Part shown: in pieces, positions 52,125-60,096 of the stretch
Layout of the letters: each line of letters begins with the position of its first letter
Numbering within the stretch: position 1 is the stretch's first letter
Source: Cytobacillus oceanisediminis
Lineage (GTDB): Bacteria > Bacillota > Bacilli > Bacillales > Cytobacillaceae
Direction of reading: 5' to 3'
Length of the DNA stretch: 64,000 nt
Assembly (NCBI RefSeq): GCF_004366035.1
Contig: NZ_SOEE01000002.1
Location: 186,001-250,000 of the forward strand
Notes under the pieces: model-generated
Told to the model about the DNA's origin: nothing
Databases searched by the model: none
Seen by the model: only the letters and a program-made list of their open reading frames with translations
Made by a program: the position numbers and the translations under genes

Positions 52125-52439
52125 CAGAATATTTAGTTTGAATATTTGCTTAATTTATAAATTTATTATAACAGAAAATATGACAATAATTTGAAGATTT
52201 TTGAAGCTGAAGGAAAATATGAGGAAATACCTACATTTGGATTCAATGAGCCAATAAGTGCAATATCCTTCACCGCAGCTGCTGTTTTTTTGCAAAGAAT
52301 GAAAAATTGATTAATTGTCCTACTATACTTGTCCATTCAAAGTCATCACTCTCAACATATATAAATAGTAAGTCAAAAGAAAGCAAGCTAATGGTATAAG
52401 AAGCTTGTTTGACACTGGCTGAATAATATTTTATAAGGA
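52125..52439. other. Intergenic region between spoIISA and a spore-surface gene
   Basis: It holds the divergent promoters. TATAAT (minus strand, near 52163) may serve spoIISA. CATATATAA near 52358 resembles a sigma-K or sigma-E -10 box for the gene at 52449. AAGCAAGCT and AGCTTGTTT near 52382-52412 form an inverted repeat of unknown role. No gene is visible. Confidence 0.4.
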
Positions 52440-52448
52440 GTGCAAAAT

Positions 52449-53171
52449 ATGAGAAAAAACAACGGTTGCGGCTGCGGAAAAGGGCATTCTTCCGGAAAAT
52501 GTCCAGCTATGCCAGCTTGCGATACAGCAAAATCACATGATCATTTTTGTGAAGTTACAGGTCCTGTTGTAAGGGGTACTGAAGTTGAAACAGTTATCGG
52601 ACAAGTACCTATCCAAGCTCTTACTGAATCCGAAATTCATCTTCCAGATTATGCATCAGATATTAAAGTGATCAGAAAAAATATCTTTCTTACTCAATGT
52701 GAAGCGGTTCCTTTCCGCCCAGCAACAGGCACTACTACTAATATTGTAAAAGTGTTTGTAGAAGGATTTATTCATAAAAATATTCAATATGTTGAGGATT
52801 GCGATGGTTATGTTAAAGACTATATGGTAAACGTTCCATTCAAGTGCTTTACACGTGTTACTTTGCCAGCTCCCATTCCAGTACCTGCCTTAAGCTCCAA
52901 GAATAGCGATAACCGCGAGATCAGGGAATTGGCTAAAGACGGAATGGGTGCTGACCGCTGCACCTTTGGGTCCAATACTTTTGAAAACTTGAATGAGCCT
53001 ATTCACTGTAAATTAGTCAGCTGGAATTTAACAGAAGCTAACTTCTTGAAGAACTTTGATAAATGGGGCAGATTCAACAAGTTAACTGAAAAAGATGACA
53101 TTAACCTTGTTATCAGATTAACACAGACTCAATTTACTCCAGCTACCGGATTGCTTCCAGAAGAAGAGTAA
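52449..53171 (+). CDS. CsxC-like spore surface protein with SPOCS-type core
   Basis: A 240-residue protein. The Cys/Gly-rich N terminus (NGCGCGKGHSSGKC) is followed by a core at about residues 45-125: VIGQVPIQALTESEIHL, KVIRKNIFLTQCEAVPF and KVFVEGFIHKNIQYVEDC. The LTQC and GF-[IV]-[RH]KNIQY motifs recur in the proteins at 55529 and 56531. Such proteins are found in spore coat/exosporium layers (CsxC and DUF3794-like families). The start is ATG 52449 with AAGGAG eight bases upstream. It is the only member on the plus strand. Confidence 0.75.
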   Translation: MRKNNGCGCGKGHSSGKCPAMPACDTAKSHDHFCEVTGPVVRGTEVETVIGQVPIQALTESEIHLPDYASDIKVIRKNIFLTQCEAVPFRPATGTTTNIVKVFVEGFIHKNIQYVEDCDGYVKDYMVNVPFKCFTRVTLPAPIPVPALSSKNSDNREIRELAKDGMGADRCTFGSNTFENLNEPIHCKLVSWNLTEANFLKNFDKWGRFNKLTEKDDINLVIRLTQTQFTPATGLLPEEE

Positions 53172-53184
53172 TAATTCATGCTGT

Positions 53185-53214
53185 AAAAAAGGTGCCGTTC
53201 CGGTGCCTTTTTTT
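53185..53214 (+). terminator. Terminator after the CsxC-like gene
   Basis: AAAGGTGCCG pairs with CGGTGCCTTT (two G-T pairs), followed by TTTT. Confidence 0.75.
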
Positions 53215-53284
53215 CATATGTCCTGAAATCAGCAGTGTTGATCATTAATAATTTTTTAAAAAATAATATTTAAAAGGTTATCCA

Positions 53285-53323
53285 AAGAAAAAACAGGAGG
53301 GGCACTTTTGAAGCTGCCCTCCT
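53285..53323 (-). terminator. Terminator of the acidic 680-residue protein gene
   Basis: On the minus strand AGGAGGGCA pairs with TGCCCCTCCT over about ten bases and TGTTTTTT follows, directly after the stop codon. Confidence 0.75.
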
Positions 53324-55366
53324 TTAAATCTGTACATATTGCTCCTGCAGAAAATCAATGGATAAAACTGCTTTCCCCTGTATTTCCAAACCTTCATTCT
53401 CCATTACAGTGCTATACCAGAGAACATGGATCGAATTAAGTTTGCAGGTGATTTCCTCCGAAAATTGCTGAGAGTATTCGAAATGTTGATCCAGGGCATT
53501 TTCATTCAGGAACATAAACTCATTTTTACATGATGATTGCGGCAAATCAGGCGGACATACCCATTCAAGTTCAACTGATTTTTCTATTGAGATTGGAATC
53601 CTTACGTTTTTCAACTGCTGATCAGCAGTGAACATCGTATCAGCTATGAGCACTCCTTTAACAAATACGGAAGGTGATGGAAAAAGAGCCTTACAGCTTA
53701 GTGAATCCACTTGCCATTCCACTTTAGTTATGTGCATAGCCTTACAGTTTATTGGAAAGCAATCAAAGATTTGAATCGCCATATCTGTTTTGCCTACTAA
53801 AACAGGCAGTTTTACTATTGGTCCATTGCTTCGGGACTCCCTATAACATAGTGTTTGCTGTTCGTTGACTAAAATACAGCTGCTGGAAGAGGATTCCTCT
53901 AATTGATGATTAAACTTCATATCACTAGACGTTTCTTCCGATATGGATTCGGATATACTTTCAATTTCGGTTGTTAGAGAGGGGGGCTCTTCCGATTCAG
54001 AATTTGGAGCTTCATTGAATGTAATATCTTGAAGCATCGCCGAAAAGTGTTCAAGCAATGAAGATACTTTATCATATTTCTCTTCATCATCATCTGCAGA
54101 TTCGGAGCTTTCACTTTCACTGGCTAAGAAAAACTCATCATCTGATACTTCAAAGAACAAATGATTGCTGTCTGATGATTCTTCCATCAAAGCCAAAAAT
54201 TTCTCCTGCAGCGGGATGGTGTCTTCGGCCTGCATATCGAGCAAGCTGCATGCTTCTTTCAAAAGACGGGAGAATTCTCCTTCATAACTGGATGATTCTT
54301 CACTTAAGTTTGACTGCCATTCCTTCATGGGTCTATCACACGATGATTCCTCTAATGGATGTGCTTCATCTGGTTCGGATGACTCAGCTTCACAGTTTAC
54401 GCTAACATATCTTGTATGATGATAGGAGGAAGATTCACTTCGGTTATTAGAGGAATCTAACAGGAGTGCAAATACTTGGTCCTGGTGATAGAGATAGTTA
54501 GCAGACTCATCATCTGAAGAAGAAGACTCCTCCAGCATTCCTGCAAATTCTTCCTCTAATGAATTCGCAGATTCCAAAAACAATGAAGATTTCATGGCAG
54601 GGGTGTTGTCTTCCGCTCCATCCTCTTCATTGAACACTTCTGCTTCCGACACAATTGAGTAATCACTTTGGGATTCTGCAGTTTGGATGGTCTTGGATGT
54701 ATCTGCAATATCGTGGTTCTCAAGCAAGCGTATAAATTCCTCTGTCAGATCCAGTTCTTCTTCAAAAGTTATCGCTTTAATCGAATTTTCATTATCTAAA
54801 GATGGTCCAATTTCCTTGTCAATCTGAACCATTTCATGTGAAAGGTCATCAGCTGGAATTGTCTCGGCAAGTAAAAGGTGTTTATCTTCTCTCATACTGG
54901 ATTTACTTTCGCTTAACAAGATCCTATTGTTAGAATATTTGCTGGGTAATGAAGGGGACCAGCTCAGCATAGGAGAAAAGGGCGTCAGCATTTCTTTCAG
55001 GTTTTTTGGCAATACTATGCTATTTGCCTTGGACGTATGGGAATTACCTTTAGCAGGCACAACATTCTCCTCAGGAGTCTCCTTATCAGCTGCTTTTTCT
55101 GGCTGTACACTCGTTTTAATTATTTGACGCGCTTCCACTGCTGGAGGCGGTAAAATTAATGGAAATGATTTAGTTTTTTTTCCGGAAATAGACCTGCCAG
55201 TATCTTTTTGATTTTCTTCTGAGTCCAATTTATTATCTGGTTCTGCTGATTTTGGGCTTTTTGAATCATTCCCCGTATAAAAGAATAATTGCTGCTGTTC
55301 CATTGGATTATCTGAGTCTTTATCGATACGATAAATCCGGTTATAGGTACTTCTCATATCACTCAT
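53324..55366 (-). CDS. Large acidic Ser/Glu-rich spore-surface-like protein
   Basis: A 680-residue protein. Residues 1-160 are polar and Lys/Ser/Pro-rich. Residues 200-500 are very acidic with many ESSS runs and six copies of a hydrophobic FxxLLxxSS-like element (near residues 211, 274, 299, 365, 390 and 441). Residues 517-680 form a core like that of its neighbours (VKLPVLVGKTDMAI, ITKVEWQVDSLSCKAL, SVFVKGVL). I infer a spore-surface scaffold. Start is uncertain: ATG 55366 has no good ribosome site, whereas AAGGAGGGG lies about 45 bases upstream in an open frame without a normal start codon. Confidence 0.7.
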   Translation of the reverse strand: MSDMRSTYNRIYRIDKDSDNPMEQQQLFFYTGNDSKSPKSAEPDNKLDSEENQKDTGRSISGKKTKSFPLILPPPAVEARQIIKTSVQPEKAADKETPEENVVPAKGNSHTSKANSIVLPKNLKEMLTPFSPMLSWSPSLPSKYSNNRILLSESKSSMREDKHLLLAETIPADDLSHEMVQIDKEIGPSLDNENSIKAITFEEELDLTEEFIRLLENHDIADTSKTIQTAESQSDYSIVSEAEVFNEEDGAEDNTPAMKSSLFLESANSLEEEFAGMLEESSSSDDESANYLYHQDQVFALLLDSSNNRSESSSYHHTRYVSVNCEAESSEPDEAHPLEESSCDRPMKEWQSNLSEESSSYEGEFSRLLKEACSLLDMQAEDTIPLQEKFLALMEESSDSNHLFFEVSDDEFFLASESESSESADDDEEKYDKVSSLLEHFSAMLQDITFNEAPNSESEEPPSLTTEIESISESISEETSSDMKFNHQLEESSSSSCILVNEQQTLCYRESRSNGPIVKLPVLVGKTDMAIQIFDCFPINCKAMHITKVEWQVDSLSCKALFPSPSVFVKGVLIADTMFTADQQLKNVRIPISIEKSVELEWVCPPDLPQSSCKNEFMFLNENALDQHFEYSQQFSEEITCKLNSIHVLWYSTVMENEGLEIQGKAVLSIDFLQEQYVQI

Positions 55367-55528
55367 ACGCTTAGGAAGGTGCTGCCATTCTAGAGCATCC
55401 TCACCGGTCCCCTCCTTACATTAAATCTTAAAAGCTATTTCTATAAATGGTATAGCTTTTCAAATATATAAAACTGAAGGCTTTTGACGACACACTATTT
55501 AATTATTAATTTGGTGCAAATTGGAGGT

Positions 55529-56305
55529 CTATTCACAGTCAAAGCAATCTTCGTGATCATTTGTAGTAGAAGATACACGAATCTGCTGTTTTTGCAGGAC
55601 TTTAATGACCAGGTCTAAAACCATTTTTTCCTCCACTTTTGTAAAGACGCCTTCCCCGATCGGTGACCGGTTAGGCAGTGGACGGCGGTCAATTGCTTCA
55701 TCCCATTCTATTATTCTGCTGGAAATCAGTTCACAAAAGGGCAATTCATTATAGTGCTGTACGCTTTTCTGATGAAATTGTGAAAGATCACTCGACTGCA
55801 TTTCATCTTTCTCAGGATATCCGCGAGGCATTGGTTTTGATACAAGAAAATCAAATTCGTGGCGGTGGTTGGTTTCCGGCATTACCGGACAAGTCAAGAA
55901 TTTTTTAATTTCAGTCACACATTGAAAAGGTACATCAACTGTATAGGAATGAATATCTGAAGCAATACTTTTATCGGTATGCTTCTCGATATCAGGGCAA
56001 GGACTGGCGTATTGAATATTCTTGCGGATAAACCCTTTAACAAATAATTGGTCAGTGGGCAATAGAAGCCTGCACTGTGTTAATTTCACAGTTTTTTTAA
56101 TGTCCTTAATCTCAAGGACAGGTTCGGGAAATGTAATCAAGGCATTCACATGAACTTTAAGTGAGAGTTCTGCCAAAACTACAGGAACCTTTGCAGTAAT
56201 CTTTCCAATGCTTACATGCGGATGGTGGAAGGTGCTCTCACACTCACAGTTTTGAGCTGAAATCTGGCATTCTGCTTGATCTCGATCTTTATGTTCTTCT
56301 GACAT
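55529..56305 (-). CDS. CsxC-like spore surface protein
   Basis: A 258-residue protein. After a Cys/His-containing N terminus, the core reads KVPVVLAELSLKVHVNALITFPEPVLEIKDIKKTVKLTQCRLLL and LFVKGFIRKNIQYASPC. A long C-terminal part with LPFCELISSRIIEWDEA, RRPLPNRSPIGEGVFTKVEEKMVLDLVIKVLQKQQIRV follows and is shared with the gene at 56531. Start is ATG 56305 after AGGAGGAG; the frame is open to 56401 but that extension has no ribosome site. Probably a coat or exosporium protein. Confidence 0.75.
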   Translation of the reverse strand: MSEEHKDRDQAECQISAQNCECESTFHHPHVSIGKITAKVPVVLAELSLKVHVNALITFPEPVLEIKDIKKTVKLTQCRLLLPTDQLFVKGFIRKNIQYASPCPDIEKHTDKSIASDIHSYTVDVPFQCVTEIKKFLTCPVMPETNHRHEFDFLVSKPMPRGYPEKDEMQSSDLSQFHQKSVQHYNELPFCELISSRIIEWDEAIDRRPLPNRSPIGEGVFTKVEEKMVLDLVIKVLQKQQIRVSSTTNDHEDCFDCE

Positions 56306-56477
56306 ATGGGCTCCTCCTGAAATCATGATAATCACATCATATGCATGATAAACGACTATGTTTGGGCGTATACCTATTAAATGACAGAGACTCAAAAACA
56401 AAAATAGGCAAGGGAATATTGTAGGTGAATGTCATTTTATTGAACTGTGAATATCATGCTAATATGGAAATCCTCAT

Positions 56478-56520
56478 AAAAAAAACAGGACCTATTCCCA
56501 TGAGAAAATAGGTCCTGCTC
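56478..56520 (-). terminator. Strong terminator after the gene at 56531
   Basis: On the minus strand CAGGACCTATT pairs with AATAGGTCCTG and eight or nine T follow. It separates the two minus-strand CsxC-like genes, so each is its own unit. Confidence 0.9.
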
Positions 56521-56530
56521 TTTCATTCAA

Positions 56531-57298
56531 TTATAGAGCTGCCACTCGAACTTGCTGTTTTTGAAGAACTTTTACTGTAAATTGAAGGAACATTTTTTCG
56601 GAGATACTTTCAAATGTTCCTTCTCCCCAATTGGCGTGGTGGTCGAACGGCTTTCGATCAAGAGCCTCGTCCCATTCCGTGATATTGCTTGAAATCAGCT
56701 CGCAAAATGGCATCTCATTGTAGAACTGGCTGCTATTCTGGTGGAATTGGGAAAGGTCGCTGGATAGGAAATGGTCTTTTTCTGGGAAGCCACGTCCAAG
56801 CTCCTGCTGTCTGAAGAAATCAAATTCTGCACGCGCGTTCAAGAAAGGAAGCTGTGGTGTTCTGTCAAAATCAGCTTCTGCAATTTCCACTACACATTCA
56901 AAAGGTACATCAGTTGTCAATGAACGCATTTCAGAGTTCACACATACTCCTGAATTATAGCAAGGAGCTGCGTATTGAATATTCTTGCGTACAAACCCTT
57001 TTATGAAAAGATGGTAAGAGCCTGCCACAAATGGATCGCTGCCTGCAGCAACCCCTGGAAGAAGAAGTTTACATTGGACAATTTGTACTCTTTTCTTAAT
57101 ATCTTTGATTTCTAATACCGGCTCTGGGAATGTGATTTTGGCAGCCAGGTTTGTCCTGACATTCAAAACGGCAAGTTCTACAGGTACTTTAATAATAGCT
57201 TCGCCTGCCGGAGCAATTGGCGCAGCTCCTGGGGAGTAGTTACACTCTCCAACATTAGCAGACACGTTAATATCTACGCATTTATTTTCTTTTTTCAA
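56531..57298 (-). CDS. CsxC-like spore surface protein
   Basis: A 255-residue close paralogue of the protein at 55529: PVELAVLNVRTNLAAKITFPEPVLEIKDIKKRVQIVQCKLLL, HLFIKGFVRKNIQYAAPC, MPFCELISSNITEWDEALDRKPFDHHANWGEGTF and the same KVLQKQQVRV ending. They differ mainly in the N terminus and the loop at residues 75-90. TTG start at 57298 has AAGGAGGAA upstream. A CATAATATA box lies about 34 bases before the start, suggesting late mother-cell expression. Confidence 0.77.
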   Translation of the reverse strand: MKKENKCVDINVSANVGECNYSPGAAPIAPAGEAIIKVPVELAVLNVRTNLAAKITFPEPVLEIKDIKKRVQIVQCKLLLPGVAAGSDPFVAGSYHLFIKGFVRKNIQYAAPCYNSGVCVNSEMRSLTTDVPFECVVEIAEADFDRTPQLPFLNARAEFDFFRQQELGRGFPEKDHFLSSDLSQFHQNSSQFYNEMPFCELISSNITEWDEALDRKPFDHHANWGEGTFESISEKMFLQFTVKVLQKQQVRVAAL

Positions 57299-57331
57299 TG
57301 TTGTTCCTCCTTATTAATAATTACTTCAAGA

Positions 57332-57340
57332 TATATTATG
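57332..57340 (-). promoter_or_regulatory. Possible sigma-K -10 box
   Basis: CATAATATA fits the CATANNNTA pattern of sigma-K promoters. The -35 AC element is not at a clean distance, so this is tentative. Confidence 0.35.
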
Positions 57341-57535
57341 CATTTCAGCAGTTGAATGCATTGGACAAACATGGAAATTTCTCTGGATGATACAATGGCG
57401 GATAAAGCGCAGCTGTAAGCAGCTGGGTTTTTCTTTATTTCCGCTGATAGTCGAAGGCTGAGATAAAATTTAAATATGTACGGGCACAATTGGACTTCTA
57501 TCACGCATAAGATTCAAAAGGAGGAGTGAGGAGAA

Positions 57536-58723
57536 ATGGATAGACACAATTTTCTTGCTGTAGATATCGGAAACAGCTGGTATAAGGCATTAGCTTCTGA
57601 AAATGGTATTCTGTCAGAATATCAGATTCCAAATGCTATTGCTCTTTTTGATGCAGAATTTTACGAAAAGCCATACGATGATGATGATATAGTGTTTGAA
57701 GATAATTTAATTGTGGAGGTAAAGAGCCAGGCCGTTGTGGATAGAAGGGAAATATTCTATATCGGAAAAGGAGCGGCTAAACAGCGGGACGTAAGCCTGA
57801 CTGCATTTAATAACCAGAAAGTTGATGAAGACAGAACTTATTTGCTGCTGTTTGGCCTGGCAGGCTATCATTCAGTACTTCAGCATCCGGAAGAAACAGA
57901 AATCACTTATTCCATTGATCAATTAGCTGTTTCTCTTCCGACAACACAGTATAAAGAAAGAAAAACTCGCCTAAAAGACAAACTGGCTGGAACACATACG
58001 ATCATCTTTCATAAAGTTCCCGGCCTTTCTGAGCCAAAAGAGTTAACCGTTAAAGTCATAATCAATGATGTCATTGTAGGTGCAGAAGGTGCTTGTGCCT
58101 ATTTGGGGTTAACAAGAGATCAGGAAACCTTGGGCATCAAGGATGAAGAACTTGTAAAAGAATCACAAAAAGGGATTATCATCGGCGACCTTGGGGGAGA
58201 CTCAGTCGACTTTGTCGGAATAAAAAATAATAAGCCTGTCGCATCTGTAGAGGGCGAGCCTTTCGGGATCAATCAGTTTCTTGATCACATCATTCAAAGG
58301 GTGAGTAAAAAGGAAATGTACCGATTTGACTCCCGTGCCGAACTGGAGGAAAAGTTGGCAGAAGGACCCTCAGGGTGGTATGTCGAGCCTTTCGCAGGGG
58401 TCAGAAAGGATATCAGCAAATACATTTTGCCACAGCTGAAGTCAATGGCAATTAAATACCTGGAGCATTTTGATCGGGTGAGGAGCAGTTCATCAGAGAT
58501 TAAAGGAGCTGTCCGTTATATTGCTGTTGGAGGAGCAGCCAAACTCGCCCAAAAGCAAATTCAGGAAGCTGCAGCAAAATGGTCGGATAGAGGAAGGCCA
58601 ATTGAATTAACGTTTCCTGAAAATATGGAGAAATTAAATGTCCTTGGTCTTATGATTCTGGCAAAAATGAATCAGCTTAAAAGAGATAAAGGAAGTAATC
58701 ATATTATGACAACCAAAGGTTAA
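57536..58723 (+). CDS. ParM/StbA-like actin family protein
   Basis: A 395-residue actin-fold ATPase. Phosphate-1 loop AVDIGNSWYKAL, phosphate-2 loop IIGDLGGDSVDFVGI and adenosine loop YIAVGGAAKLA are visible. It resembles plasmid-segregation actins (ParM, Alp7A) that form filaments. The gene here lies among spore-surface genes and is followed 2 bp later by a small protein in the usual ParR/Alp7R place. I find no array of direct repeats (parC-like) in the 230 bp upstream. AAAGGAGGAG precedes the ATG. It may serve a chromosomal or sporulation role; that is inference. Confidence 0.82.
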   Translation: MDRHNFLAVDIGNSWYKALASENGILSEYQIPNAIALFDAEFYEKPYDDDDIVFEDNLIVEVKSQAVVDRREIFYIGKGAAKQRDVSLTAFNNQKVDEDRTYLLLFGLAGYHSVLQHPEETEITYSIDQLAVSLPTTQYKERKTRLKDKLAGTHTIIFHKVPGLSEPKELTVKVIINDVIVGAEGACAYLGLTRDQETLGIKDEELVKESQKGIIIGDLGGDSVDFVGIKNNKPVASVEGEPFGINQFLDHIIQRVSKKEMYRFDSRAELEEKLAEGPSGWYVEPFAGVRKDISKYILPQLKSMAIKYLEHFDRVRSSSSEIKGAVRYIAVGGAAKLAQKQIQEAAAKWSDRGRPIELTFPENMEKLNVLGLMILAKMNQLKRDKGSNHIMTTKG

Positions 58724-58725
58724 GG

Positions 58726-59100
58726 ATGATGGAAATGTTCAGAACCTATACCGACTATGTTAATAAGACCGCATTAACAATCCCAGATCAGTTCATTGAT
58801 GTCAAAACTGGGGCATCTGTAAAAGTCTCAAAGAAGATAGAGGAACAAGTCGACTATCATTCCAATAATAATACGCTGATCCATTTAGTTCTATCAGCTT
58901 TAAACAGTTATCTCCATCCCCAAAATATGAACAGCGATATCATACTTGCAGAAATTCATGAAATTAAGAAAATGATGCAATCAGGCTATGTTCCAGTCCA
59001 GGCGCCAGCATTTAAAGAGAAGAAGCTTCTTCATGAGACAATTCCAGATGAGGTTGATATAAAAGACGTAGAGGATGTGCTGGAGGCTTTTGGAGGCTAA
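58726..59100 (+). CDS. Small partner of the ParM-like actin
   Basis: A 124-residue protein of no family I recognise. The first half includes FIDVKTGASVKVSKKIEEQVDYHSNNNTLIHLVLSALNSYL, largely helical; the end is acidic (DEVDIKDVEDVLEAFGG). Its size and its place right after the actin-like gene suggest an adaptor or regulator like ParR/Alp7R. The start is ATG 58726 with AAGGATG overlapping the previous stop; a further ATG is at 58735. A strong terminator follows. Confidence 0.6.
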   Translation: MMEMFRTYTDYVNKTALTIPDQFIDVKTGASVKVSKKIEEQVDYHSNNNTLIHLVLSALNSYLHPQNMNSDIILAEIHEIKKMMQSGYVPVQAPAFKEKKLLHETIPDEVDIKDVEDVLEAFGG

Positions 59101-59114
59101 TCTGCTAATAATGC

Positions 59115-59152
59115 AAAAAAGGTGCACCATGCCAGAATGGTGCACCTTTTTT
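59115..59152. terminator. Strong bidirectional terminator
   Basis: GGTGCACCAT (59121-59130) pairs with ATGGTGCACC (59137-59146); A-run before and T-run after let it work for both strands, ending the actin operon and the CotY/Z-like gene. Confidence 0.92.
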
Positions 59153-59227
59153 ACTTGGCTATTCATAATGTTTAAAATCGGCGAATCATTTAGCAAAGCC
59201 CATAATACAATCAGGAATAGTAAAATT

Positions 59228-59833
59228 CTATAAGCGGACGGCAGGCAGACAGGTTACAGCACAAAAACAGGAAAGATCCACATTTATGCATATACCTGTA
59301 GGAATGAGATCCTCTACGTTTTCACAATCGATTTGGCTGCAAGGTGAACAACAATCTTTTGTATGTGATTTAAATGGGTCTTTAGAAGATTTACATTGCT
59401 TGAAAGTCAACAATTCCAATACAGCGCATTTGCCGTCAAATTCTTTTATTCTAAAAATGAATGATGTTATACAAGCAAATTTCTTTTCCTTGGAATGATG
59501 AGTGAATGTGGTCACACCTGTGGCTTTAAATGGTTCACAGCTTCCGCAATATAAAAGGAAAGGAATTGTATTTTTTTTTGGTTTCTTATTTCCTCCCATT
59601 AGATCATCAATGGATTCCCGGCACGAACTCCTGCATTCATCTTCTGAACCTGCTTTTTTCTGTGCTCTAAAAATAGCCTCCAAAACCTCTTCAACACAAT
59701 TTTCATAGAAGTTTTTCCGGTGTTTACCTTCTTCACAGTCTGGTTTTATCTGGCATTCACAGTCGCAATCATGCTCATGGCAAAAATCATGCCTCTCAAA
59801 CTCTTTATTGTTTTTCTTCCCGCACAAACCCAT
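59228..59833 (-). CDS. CotY/CotZ-type cysteine-rich spore coat protein
   Basis: A 201-residue protein with about 20 cysteines. The family pattern is CVEEVLEAIFRAQKKA, CRSSCRESIDDLMG, NTIPFLLYCGSCEPFKATG, the FACITSFIFRIKEFDGKCAVLELLTF segment and a final ICINVDLSCFCAVTCLPAVRL. CotY and CotZ are disulfide-linked proteins of the coat crust or exosporium basal layer. GGGGAG stands before ATG 59833. The N terminus has an added His/Cys-rich stretch (HDFCHEHDCDCECQIK) not usual in CotZ. Confidence 0.87.
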   Translation of the reverse strand: MGLCGKKNNKEFERHDFCHEHDCDCECQIKPDCEEGKHRKNFYENCVEEVLEAIFRAQKKAGSEDECRSSCRESIDDLMGGNKKPKKNTIPFLLYCGSCEPFKATGVTTFTHHSKEKKFACITSFIFRIKEFDGKCAVLELLTFKQCKSSKDPFKSHTKDCCSPCSQIDCENVEDLIPTGICINVDLSCFCAVTCLPAVRL

Positions 59834-59990
59834 GATTTTTCACTCCCCAAAAATTAGTTCCACCATTAGCATACGGCTGCACCTAAGTTTTTGAATGAGA
59901 ATGTCGCCTATTAAAATACAATTTTTTATGATTCCAGTTACGGAAAGCATTATTGCTTGGTCATATGCACAAGCCATTTCTGCTGTTAAA

Positions 59991-59999
59991 CATACAATA
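59991..59999 (+). promoter_or_regulatory. Possible sigma-K -10 box of the amidase gene
   Basis: CATACAATA fits CATANNNTA. It lies about 98 bases before the amidase start. A matching -35 AC is not at the ideal spacing. Confidence 0.35.
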
Positions 60000-60096
60000 T
60001 TACAAGCAAGTACTTGCTGTGTTAAATTGATTTATAATGAACTGGGAAGCTCCAAACTTTGAAATATAAGACTTAAATAATAAAGGAGTGAGGACC

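Noticed and set aside
56306-56401. Extended N terminus of the CsxC-like protein at 55529
   Set aside because: No ribosome site; AGGAGGAG lies just before ATG 56305.
57310-57535. parC centromere upstream of the ParM-like gene
   Set aside because: I looked for repeated direct iterons and found only one small CAGCTG hairpin near 57409-57435.
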